Positions 1 to 6,116 of a stretch of 8,003 nt of DNA are shown here, one piece after another; positions within the stretch are counted from its first letter, which is position 1, and each line of letters begins with the position of its first letter. The stretch is from assembly GCA_038211295.1 (NCBI GenBank), contig JBBQVS010000118.1, positions 1-8,003 of the forward strand, read 5' to 3'. The position numbers and the translations under genes are program-made. The DNA comes from JBBQVS01 sp038211295. Lineage in GTDB: Bacteria; Chloroflexota; Ktedonobacteria; Ktedonobacterales; Ktedonobacteraceae. The notes beneath the pieces were generated by a model, which worked only from the letters and a program-made list of their open reading frames with translations, did no database searches and was not told the origin of the DNA.

Positions 1-2588
1 CGTAGCTGTACTTCGGGGTCGGCTAGTCGGGGCGAGGTGCTTTCGATATATTCGACGGCGATACGATAGTGCTTCTCGGCTTCGGGGTAGGCAGAGAGGG
101 CGTAGGCGTGGTCGGCGGCGAGTTCGGCGTAGCGAATGATCTGGTGCGGGTCGCCTCCGCCGAGCACAAGGTGATGCGTGATGAGCGCGGCCCCCTCCTC
201 CTCGCGGTGCTGGTGCGTGACGCGCAGAATGTCCGCCGCCCGACGGTGCAGACTGGCCCGACGCGCGGCGGATAATCCCTTATAGAGATGGCTCACGAGC
301 AAGGGGTGCCAGAAGAGATAGGTGATGCGCGTTCCCACGCCCTCCTCCGTCAACATGCCCGACTTGAGAGCCTCTTCGAGCAGATCGAGTATCGCGTCCT
401 CGTCGGCCTCGCTGCTCGTCGCGCTCTCCATCGCTTGAATAAGCGGAAACTCGAACGAGCCACCCAGCACCGCCGCCTTCTGTAAAAGACTCCGACACGC
501 CTTGCTCAAACGCGCCAGGCGCAGGTCTAGCACGGCGGTAATACTCTCTGGCAGTGGCACGCCGTCCTCCTGTATATCGATGCCGCGTGTCAGCTCTTCC
601 GCGAAGAACGGGTTGCCCCCCGCTCGCTCCTGAATTAGCTCCACTATTGGCCCCGACAGCGTAACCGTGGGTTGGGCAATCTGCGTGACCAGCGTCCCAA
701 TCTGCTCGCGGCTCAACGGCTCTAACGAGACCGTTTCCACGACGCGCTCGCGTTGCAGGTCGGTGAGCAGGGGGCGCAGGGCGTGGTTCGCGGGCAGCTC
801 GTTATCACGGCACGTCCCGACAATGATAATTGGTTGCCCATAGATGCGCCGCGCGAGATAGGCCAGCAGTTCGCAACTACTGCCATCAGACCATTGCAGG
901 TCGTCAAGCACAATCAGAAGCGGCGTCCCCTCCGCGACATTGACCAGCAGCTCACGCGCCGCCTCCCATAAACGCAGTTGCTCCTGCTCCGCCGGCATCT
1001 GTGACGGATATTCTACCTGTTGTGGCAAAAGGTTGTGCAGCTCTGGCAGCAGCGTATGCAACGGGTAATAGACCAGAGGCCGCTTGCTAATCTCCTGCCT
1101 CTGCACCATCCCATTTGTCATTGCCTTGCGTAGTACCTCTATCCACAGGCGATAGGGAATGCCGCCCTCCTGTGCATAGACGCGACTCCACGCCACGAGC
1201 CAGCCGCGCTTGCGAGCCTCGCGCCCGATCTCCTCCGCCAGCCGTGTCTTGCCAATACCGACCTCACCCATGAGCAACATACATTGTGGTGTGCGCTGTG
1301 TATCGAGTGCCAGCGACGAGGCATGTTTGCGCTGCCCCGGCAACTTGAACTTCGCCGCCTGCTCCGTCGTTCCCAGCAGCAGCTCAAGATTTTTCATCTC
1401 CACATCGCGTCCGACCAACGGGCGTTGGTGTGTGCGCCCAATCTGTGGCGCGGGCATCGTCTGTTGCTGTATCGCGCTCTGTGCTGTCGTCCCCCCCTGC
1501 GCGGTTGGTGCCTGCTGTCCCCCCGTTCCGCCGCCCTCTCCCGACGCGGCTTGAACGACACGTTGGCGCGTCGGGTCTGACTTGAGAGCTTTCACATCGG
1601 TGTAGAGTGCGCGGGTCGCGGCCAACGGCGCGATCTGAAATTCCTCTTTCAGCACGGTCACAAGCCGCGTATACGCCCGTAACGCCTCGCCACGTCGCCC
1701 AAGCTGGGCCAGCACGCGCATCAGCAACTGTACCGCGACCTCGTTGGACGGATTGATACTCAGCAAAAGGTTAAGCGGCTCGATGGCACCGACGAGGGCG
1801 TCGCGCTGAATCCGCAGCTCCGCCAGCTCTATCAACAGGCTAATCTGTGCGCGTAACAGGCTCTCGCGTCGTGCCAGCGTCACCTCGACCTTGCCCTCTT
1901 CGGGCAGAAACGACCCGCCATAAAGAGTCGAAGCCTCTTCAAGCAGCTTTTCGCGCTCGGACAGGTCATCACAGCCCCGCGCCTTCGTGATGAAGTATTC
2001 AAAGGCGTCGGCATCGATCCATATATTGTTCTGGTCGGCCAGCACCAGCATGTCGCGCTCAGTCAATAGCAGAGGCGACGTTGCCAGCTTGCCCCGTGTC
2101 GGCTCAAAGACCTGTCGCAGACTATGCACGGCGCGATCAAGCCGACTGGACGCGGTACTGCCATCCAGATCGGGCCACACAATTTCCAGCAACTGCTCAC
2201 GGCCCAGCTTGCGCGTCGGTGTGCTTGCCAGACAGCTCAGCAGGGCGCGAACGCGTTGTTGTTGCCACGCCGCCTCCGTTACCGTCTGCCATTCATTATC
2301 GGTGCGTCGTTCAAGCCGAAACTGCCCCAGCGTATAGATACGCAACTGCTCATGCGTGCTAGACGCCGGCACGGGCAAGTCTTGCAGGGGATGCATTCCC
2401 GCCATCGCCGCCTGCGCCTCTGCCGGAAGCTGCTTCCCAATATAGGTACGTGTGGTACGCCCCTCTTTTGTCTGATACGCGTACCAGTAGGGGCCATGAC
2501 CAGTCCCCTCGCGACACCTGCGGCAGCGCGGCTTGCCACAATAGCTTATCTGTTGATGGTAAGTAATCTTATTGTTACTTCCATTCAT
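1..2588 (-). CDS. BTAD (SARP/AfsR-like) AAA-ATPase transcriptional regulator with N-terminal Cys-rich module; 3' end missing
   Basis: One uninterrupted minus-strand frame runs from ATG at 2588 to the left edge: 862 complete codons and no stop, so the C-terminus is missing. Residues 17-36 form a Cys-rich module (C17, C22, C25, then HGPYWY at 31-36), resembling the DUF6788-type motif I recall from Ktedonobacteria. Residues about 82-185 look like an OmpR-type winged helix and 192-337 like a BTAD helical domain (NEVAVQLLMRVLAQLGRRGEA region). A Gly/Gln-rich linker (about 347-383) leads to a STAND/AAA ATPase: Walker A GEVGIGKT at 441-448, Walker B LLIVLDDLQWSD at 557-568 and GNPFF at 658-662. From about 775 on, helical TPR-like sequence begins. 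The family consists of cytoplasmic ATP-dependent transcription activators, as in AfsR and MalT-like proteins. The target genes and signal are unknown. The start is set by AGGAGG eight bases upstream. The gene is divergent from the sigma gene. Domain calls are confident; the role is inferred. Confidence 0.93.
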   Translation of the reverse strand, partial: MNGSNNKITYHQQISYCGKPRCRRCREGTGHGPYWYAYQTKEGRTTRTYIGKQLPAEAQAAMAGMHPLQDLPVPASSTHEQLRIYTLGQFRLERRTDNEWQTVTEAAWQQQRVRALLSCLASTPTRKLGREQLLEIVWPDLDGSTASSRLDRAVHSLRQVFEPTRGKLATSPLLLTERDMLVLADQNNIWIDADAFEYFITKARGCDDLSEREKLLEEASTLYGGSFLPEEGKVEVTLARRESLLRAQISLLIELAELRIQRDALVGAIEPLNLLLSINPSNEVAVQLLMRVLAQLGRRGEALRAYTRLVTVLKEEFQIAPLAATRALYTDVKALKSDPTRQRVVQAASGEGGGTGGQQAPTAQGGTTAQSAIQQQTMPAPQIGRTHQRPLVGRDVEMKNLELLLGTTEQAAKFKLPGQRKHASSLALDTQRTPQCMLLMGEVGIGKTRLAEEIGREARKRGWLVAWSRVYAQEGGIPYRLWIEVLRKAMTNGMVQRQEISKRPLVYYPLHTLLPELHNLLPQQVEYPSQMPAEQEQLRLWEAARELLVNVAEGTPLLIVLDDLQWSDGSSCELLAYLARRIYGQPIIIVGTCRDNELPANHALRPLLTDLQRERVVETVSLEPLSREQIGTLVTQIAQPTVTLSGPIVELIQERAGGNPFFAEELTRGIDIQEDGVPLPESITAVLDLRLARLSKACRSLLQKAAVLGGSFEFPLIQAMESATSSEADEDAILDLLEEALKSGMLTEEGVGTRITYLFWHPLLVSHLYKGLSAARRASLHRRAADILRVTHQHREEEGAALITHHLVLGGGDPHQIIRYAELAADHAYALSAYPEAEKHYRIAVEYIESTSPRLADPEVQL

Positions 2589-2596
2589 TGGGATGG

Positions 2597-2602
2597 CCTC
2601 CT
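2597..2602 (-). promoter_or_regulatory. Ribosome binding site of the BTAD regulator
   Basis: Read on the minus strand this is a perfect AGGAGG, 8 bases before ATG at 2588. It decides the start: another ATG at 2584 is out of frame and sits further from the site. Confidence 0.85.
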
Positions 2603-2710
2603 AACAACGTACAGGGAAATGTCCGCGCACACCAGCCTGTACGCGTATAGATATGATATACAGTAACTCACATACACAAGAAACGAGTATACACTATTTT
2701 TCATTGTTCA
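2603..2710 (-). promoter_or_regulatory. Probable promoter and 5' UTR region of the BTAD regulator
   Basis: This AT-richer stretch lies directly upstream of the regulator. On the minus strand it contains TATACT and, nearer the gene, TTGTGT followed after 15 bases by TATCAT. Neither pair is a good match in both sequence and spacing, so the region is marked rather than an exact promoter. Confidence 0.3.
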
Positions 2711-2796
2711 GCATATCCGCCCCGCGACATTCCCCATGTTTCTCATTGGCAAGCAGACGTGCAACGCATTGTATAACAGTTGGCATACTGTGGGCA

Positions 2797-2865
2797 AGGG
2801 GGCGTGGCGAAGCCGCGCAGCCCCGTGTATAGTAGTGGCGGCGGCTTGCCCCCGCCATGCCCCCT
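2797..2865. repeat. Intergenic imperfect palindrome (REP/MITE-like hairpin candidate)
   Basis: Positions 2797-2809 pair with 2853-2865 over 13 bp, with a single G-T wobble (GGGGGCGTGGCG against CGCCATGCCCCC). Directly inside, AAGCCGC at 2810-2816 pairs with GCGGCTT at 2841-2847. That leaves a 5-base bulge on one side and a loop of about 24 bases. The element is much more GC-rich than its surroundings, lies between two divergent genes and has no T-run, so a terminator is less likely than a dispersed intergenic repeat or a structured RNA. Only one copy is in this window, so the repeat status is inferred from its form. Confidence 0.55.
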
Positions 2866-2939
2866 CTACCCTCTTATGGCAACGCCTCCCGCTCTTCCTC
2901 TACTCCGCTCTGCTCTGTTTTGCCTCACTCTATCAACCT

Positions 2940-3049
2940 CCCCTCCAACCATACTCTACGGTATAACCTTCCTCATAGAGAAGACAGGTATAAGACTCTT
3001 TTCTGTCTTTCCGTTGCGGGAATATCGCTACAAAACTTCATGAATAAAT
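2940..3049 (+). promoter_or_regulatory. Possible promoter region of the sigma factor gene
   Basis: This stretch holds two -10-like hexamers, TATAAC at 2962-2967 and TATAAG at 2989-2994. The second lies inside an inverted repeat, AAGACAG at 2981-2987 against CTGTCTT at 3003-3009, which could serve as an operator. No convincing -35 box is seen at the standard distance, so the promoter may belong to an alternative sigma factor or lie elsewhere. Confidence 0.25.
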
Positions 3050-3122
3050 GCACGTCCGCGCGTCCACTATTCGCGGGAAACGCTACCTTTGGGCGTTTCG
3101 TCGCGCACAATTTTGGACGTGC
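3050..3122 (+). promoter_or_regulatory. Structured leader element upstream of the sigma factor gene
   Basis: Nested inverted repeats are visible. GCACGTCC at 3050-3057 pairs with GGACGTGC at 3115-3122. CGCG at 3072-3075 pairs with CGCG at 3102-3105. GAAACGC at 3077-3083 pairs with GCGTTTC at 3093-3099, with a 9-base loop. A competing fold exists: GGACG-TG-CGTCC at 3115-3126 can fold on itself, and CGTCC at 3061-3065 can compete for GGACG at 3115-3119. If transcribed, the element sits about 35 bases before the upstream ORF and could control its expression; it could equally be a protein-binding DNA site. It matches no riboswitch class I recognise. Confidence 0.4.
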
Positions 3123-3156
3123 GTCCAGAGAAGAACGCTAGGAGATACCACAAATC

Positions 3157-3219
3157 ATGGTTGCGTATACTTGCACCATGAAACAAAGAAGTATATGCCG
3201 ACATGAAGAAAGAGAATAA
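3157..3219 (+). CDS. Putative 20-residue leader peptide ahead of the sigma factor
   Basis: ATG at 3157 opens a short frame encoding MVAYTCTMKQRSICRHEERE and ends with TAA at 3217-3219, leaving only two bases before the sigma ATG at 3222. A Shine-Dalgarno-like AGGAG lies at 3140-3144, about 12 bases upstream, and is stronger than the purine-rich AAAGAGA in front of the sigma gene. The arrangement suggests translational coupling: ribosomes finishing the peptide could reinitiate on the sigma factor. There is no run of a single amino acid that would indicate classical attenuation. Its first bases, ATGGTTGC, are the same as those of the sigma gene. A chance ORF cannot be excluded at this length. 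Confidence 0.35.
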   Translation: MVAYTCTMKQRSICRHEERE

Positions 3220-3221
3220 AC

Positions 3222-4193
3222 ATGGTTGCACTACCTGCGGTAAGTAAGCCCCATATTGAAGCCAATCCAGAGGAACTATTTTTGAGCGACCCGACCCGCT
3301 TCTACCGTTACGAGATAGGGCAGGTCGATATGCTTTCCACTGAGCGCGTGACCGAGCTGGCACGCTGTATCGAACGTGGACGTGTCGAGCTAAAACGCCG
3401 CAAGCCCGCGCGTTTCGTCAAAGGCTTTCGCGAGGTGCCAACAGAGACCCGCGAGACCCGCGAAGCCGAGAATGCCCGTCAGCAACTCATCGAGGCCAAC
3501 CTGCGCCTCGTCCTGCACATCGCACGCAAGTATCGCGGCTTCGGCGTTGACCTGATGGATTTAATTCAGGAAGGCAACATGGGCCTCATGCACGCCGTCG
3601 AGAAGTTCGATTATCGTCGTGGCTACAAGTTCAGCACCTACGCCACATGGTGGATACGCCAGTACATCACCCGCGCCCTCGCGGAGCAAGCCCACTCTAT
3701 TCGCGTCCCCCTCTACAAAATCGAAGAGATCAAGCGGCTTGGTCGTGTGCGCCGCCGTTTGCAGCAAGGGCTAGAGGCCGAGCCAACCATCGAGATACTC
3801 GCGGAACAAATGGAGATCAGCGTCCAGCACGTCATCGCGTTGCTCTCGACCAATCAGGAAACCATCAGTCTGGACATGCCGCGCAAAGGTGGCGACGACG
3901 AAATCGCGTTAAGCGAGATACTGGAGGACGATCCCAGCTACTCGCCGGAGGGCGTCGTCATCAATCAGACTCTTCACGAGCAGGTGCAAGACCTCTTGAA
4001 CTGCCTGACGGAGCGTGAACGTAACGTCCTCCACCTGCGCTACGGCCTCGAAGGCGAGCGCGAACACAGCCTGACAGAGGTCGGCAAAAAGATTGGACTC
4101 AGCCACGAGGCCGTGCGCCAGATCGAGTTTCGCGCCCTGCGGAAACTCGACCATCCGAGCCGTGATCGGATGCTCCACGACTTTCTGGTATAA
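3222..4193 (+). CDS. RNA polymerase sigma factor, sigma-70 family, SigA/RpoD-like (group 1-2)
   Basis: The 323-residue protein directs RNA polymerase to promoters. Region 1.2 is recognisable at about 23-54 (DPTRFYRYEIGQ, then LARCIERG). Region 2 spans about 84-163, with NLRLVLHIARKYRGFGVD, DLIQEGNMGLMHAVEKFDYRRG and the melting/-10 segment FSTYATWWIRQYITRAL. Region 3 covers about 164-240. Region 4 spans about 248-310, with LTERERNVLHLRYGL and the -35-recognition helix-turn-helix LTEVGKKIGLSHEAVRQIE. Region 1.1 is absent and the spacer between 1.2 and 2 is short, so it resembles the compact primary-like sigma factors, which occur in several copies in some Chloroflexota. ATG at 3222 is the first possible start, because an in-frame TGA lies at 3204. 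Its own ribosome site is weak and the preceding short ORF ends two bases upstream. No anti-sigma gene is adjacent. Family call is secure; whether it is the housekeeping factor is open. Confidence 0.96.
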   Translation: MVALPAVSKPHIEANPEELFLSDPTRFYRYEIGQVDMLSTERVTELARCIERGRVELKRRKPARFVKGFREVPTETRETREAENARQQLIEANLRLVLHIARKYRGFGVDLMDLIQEGNMGLMHAVEKFDYRRGYKFSTYATWWIRQYITRALAEQAHSIRVPLYKIEEIKRLGRVRRRLQQGLEAEPTIEILAEQMEISVQHVIALLSTNQETISLDMPRKGGDDEIALSEILEDDPSYSPEGVVINQTLHEQVQDLLNCLTERERNVLHLRYGLEGEREHSLTEVGKKIGLSHEAVRQIEFRALRKLDHPSRDRMLHDFLV

Positions 4194-4240
4194 TGCCGAT
4201 GAGCCACTACGACGACGAAGAGCAAAACGGGCAAGAGTAA
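4193..4240 (+). CDS. Possible 15-residue ORF overlapping the sigma stop (TAATG)
   Basis: The last base of the sigma TAA is the first base of an ATG, a classic coupled-start arrangement. The frame encodes MPMSHYDDEEQNGQE, a short acidic peptide, and its TAA ends exactly where the terminator stem begins. No separate ribosome site is seen. It recalls no known family and may be chance; the listing rests only on the overlap. Confidence 0.15.
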   Translation: MPMSHYDDEEQNGQE

Positions 4241-4297
4241 TGGTGTAAGAGAAACGCTCGCGAACCACACGGTTCGCGAGCGTTTCTCTTGCACCAT
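4240..4297. terminator. Probable bidirectional terminator, 27-bp palindrome
   Basis: Positions 4240-4266 pair with 4271-4297 around the loop ACAC at 4267-4270. The central 20 bp (4247-4266 with 4271-4290) are perfect, and the remainder contains only one G-T wobble. It lies between the convergent ends of the sigma gene and the PP2C gene, so one hairpin can stop transcription from both sides. There is no long T-run on either side, which leaves the mechanism, intrinsic or transcript end protection, uncertain. Confidence 0.75.
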
Positions 4298-4319
4298 CAT
4301 GCACGGTTCCCCCACCTCC

Positions 4320-5888
4320 TCACTCCACCTTCACCACAATCACGCTCACATTGTCCGCGCCACCGCCGCGCAGGGCCGCCTGCACGAGCAGATCGCAGAC
4401 CTGCGTTGAGTCTTGCCCACTCGCGACAATACGCTGAATTTCGGGGTTACGCACCATCTCCCACAGCCCATCGGAGCAGAGTAACAGACTATCGCCCTTG
4501 CGAAGCTCGCGGGTGAACCAATCCACCTCTACCCCGTCCCGATTGCCCAGGCTTCGATACACCTTGTTGCGGTCAGGATGTGTGTATACCTCGTCGGGCG
4601 TGATGATGCCCGCCATCACAAGGTTCGCCACGAGCGAGTGGTCAAGCGTAATCTGTGTCAGGCCGTTCATATCGTCGTAAAGATAGGTACGGCTATCCCC
4701 CACATTCACCACATAGGCTTTCGTGCCAACAACCAGCGCGGCGGTAATCGTCGTCCCCATATCCTTGCCCCACTCACGGCACCGATTGCAGATCGCGGTA
4801 TTGGCCTGTTCCACACCATTGACGAGCAGATCAATAATAATCGTGTCGTTTAGCGAATCGCTGGCGACGATATCGCGCAGCACCGCCTGCATCATACAAT
4901 GCATCGCCAGATGGCTCGCCTCTTGCCCAAAATCATGCCCACCCATGCCGTCCGCGACCACAAAGAGACCAAACGGCACAAGTCGATCATTATAGGTACA
5001 CGTCCCCTGTAACACAATCAAACTATCCTCGTTGGGTTGCTGCTGCCGCATAATGCCGCTATTCCAGCCCACCCCCACCTCTAAACGTGTGCGTGTGCGT
5101 GTCATCATCGCCACAGGTGCGCCGCCAGAAGACGCGCGTTCGGGGGTCGTCGGAATATTCTCTATCGCGGTATTGCCCCGCGTCTCACGTTTCCAATTGT
5201 AGTCCGGGCGTGGCGTGCTTGGAAGCGGAGCCATTTGGGGGCGTCCAACCGCGACAAGTACAGGATTCGAGAGTTGCGAGAGCCGACCCGTTACCCGCTC
5301 GTTCGCGCGTGCGCGTGGCCCCTGTGGCGTATTGTCCACTGGCCCGTCTGGTCGCGACGGACGCCACGTATCCAGTCGAGTTGGTGGCGACGGCGGAGCC
5401 TGCGGTGGACGCTGTGGGCGCGATGGGCGCGGTGCTTCTGACGGTGGTAAAGAGTTTGGTCTGTGTGGCAAGCGCGATTTTGGAAAGTTCACGGTATCCT
5501 CCTGTACTATCTCTGCTCCTGTTTCTTCGTCTATCGGACGGAGTTGCTCACGAATATTGCGGGTGCGCGACTCACGCCACGCGACATGCCGCGCATCACG
5601 CTTGCGGGGCCAGAGCAGCGCGACGCTTATTCGCAGTAAAAGCCCCCACGAGAGTAGCCAGAGCGATGACCGCACGCCCAGCCAGAGTACCACGAGCAAA
5701 GCGGGAACCCCCTGTGTGGCCCATGCACGTGGAACGTTTTGCACAGCCTGCGCGAAAACAAACCACACACGCGGCGGAAATCCCTGCTCGCCCCACAACA
5801 GGATGAGCGTCAACCCGATCAGGATTGCCCATGTGCAATAGCGCACCCAGCTATGCAGGTCATAGCTTGTCTTCAAATCGTCTAACAT
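4320..5888 (-). CDS. Membrane-anchored PP2C-family (PPM) Ser/Thr protein phosphatase
   Basis: The 522-residue protein is predicted to remove phosphate from Ser/Thr of proteins in a metal-dependent reaction. Hydrophobic segments lie at about 15-33 and 60-93 (the latter one long or two short helices), followed by RKRDAR, which places the rest in the cytoplasm. Residues about 137-230 are rich in Pro, Arg and Ser and look disordered. The catalytic domain fills about 268-522: R281 and NED at 286-288, VADGMGGH at 311-318, MGTT at 377-380, VGDSRTYLY at 396-404, CSDGLW at 471-476 and ADNVS at 511-515. Expected metal ligands D288, D313, D473 and D512 are all present, so it should be active. ATG at 5888 is preceded by a G-rich GGGGGGA about five bases away. 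It appears to be a single-gene unit, convergent with the sigma gene. Such phosphatases usually oppose PknB-type kinases, but no kinase is in the window. Substrate unknown. Confidence 0.94.
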   Translation of the reverse strand: MLDDLKTSYDLHSWVRYCTWAILIGLTLILLWGEQGFPPRVWFVFAQAVQNVPRAWATQGVPALLVVLWLGVRSSLWLLSWGLLLRISVALLWPRKRDARHVAWRESRTRNIREQLRPIDEETGAEIVQEDTVNFPKSRLPHRPNSLPPSEAPRPSRPQRPPQAPPSPPTRLDTWRPSRPDGPVDNTPQGPRARANERVTGRLSQLSNPVLVAVGRPQMAPLPSTPRPDYNWKRETRGNTAIENIPTTPERASSGGAPVAMMTRTRTRLEVGVGWNSGIMRQQQPNEDSLIVLQGTCTYNDRLVPFGLFVVADGMGGHDFGQEASHLAMHCMMQAVLRDIVASDSLNDTIIIDLLVNGVEQANTAICNRCREWGKDMGTTITAALVVGTKAYVVNVGDSRTYLYDDMNGLTQITLDHSLVANLVMAGIITPDEVYTHPDRNKVYRSLGNRDGVEVDWFTRELRKGDSLLLCSDGLWEMVRNPEIQRIVASGQDSTQVCDLLVQAALRGGGADNVSVIVVKVE

Positions 5889-6011
5889 ACTTTTCCCCCC
5901 ACGTCCAAATTATTCATGGTCTTCCGTTATGTAAAGTATAGACAAGTCTGCTTAGTCGTATCTCCCACTATTCTTACAGTGATAGCCTTGCTGAGAAGGT
6001 ACTTACATACA
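5889..6011 (-). promoter_or_regulatory. Upstream region of the phosphatase gene, promoter likely
   Basis: Reading toward the phosphatase, TTTACA is followed after 15 bases by AATAAT, a weak -35/-10 pair. TATACT lies further upstream without a good -35. An imperfect inverted repeat relates ATGTAAAGTA near 5930 to TACTTACAT near 6001. A promoter must lie here or just upstream, since the next gene ends beyond a stem-loop; its exact position is not clear. Confidence 0.3.
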
Positions 6012-6067
6012 ATCGGGCGTTGATGAAAAGGTTCTACGGTGTTACAGCCTTTTCACCAACGCCCAAT
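6012..6067 (-). terminator. Stem-loop downstream of the SDR-reductase operon, likely terminator
   Basis: Arms 6015-6031 and 6048-6064 pair over 17 positions (GGGCGTTG and GAAAAGG blocks) with one A-C mismatch and a 16-base loop, and two more pairs lie just outside the ends. It begins about 50 bases past the reductase stop, as expected for the end of that minus-strand transcript. The exit side reads GATTGTATG rather than a clean T-run, so it is a weak intrinsic terminator or a 3'-end stabilising structure. Confidence 0.6.
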
Positions 6068-6116
6068 ACATTTGTCGGTACATTTGTCTTGTATTTCTTA
6101 TACCGTTGTCTTCTAA

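Noticed and set aside
1210..1580. Two overlapping plus-strand ORFs of 114 and 98 codons
   Set aside because: They lie antisense within the regulator, whose frame carries clear domains; their translations are low-complexity (Cys/Pro/Ser/Arg-rich) and match nothing.
1987..2666. Plus-strand ORFs including one of 180 codons (2124-2666)
   Set aside because: They are mostly antisense to the winged-helix and BTAD coding sequence, with no recognisable domain; the long open frame follows from the codon bias of the real gene.
2797..2865. The hairpin as a terminator for a gene
   Set aside because: No gene ends next to it on either strand, since both neighbours start and diverge here, and no T-run follows.
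2736..3141. Three short plus-strand ORFs in the divergent intergenic region
   Set aside because: They run through the GC-rich palindrome and promoter-like sequence, overlap each other in different frames, have no ribosome site and give Pro/Ser/Leu-rich low-complexity products.
3067..3363. Minus-strand ORF of 98 codons across the sigma start
   Set aside because: It is antisense to the well-supported sigma N-terminus and to its structured leader and shows no domain.
3909..4315. Minus-strand ORFs of 131 and 91 codons over the sigma 3' end
   Set aside because: They are antisense to sigma region 4 and pass through the terminator palindrome; no family resemblance.
5087..5841. Plus-strand ORFs of 239 and 208 codons
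   Set aside because: They are antisense to the Pro/Arg-rich linker and membrane part of the phosphatase; GC-rich codon bias opens these frames and their translations are low-complexity.
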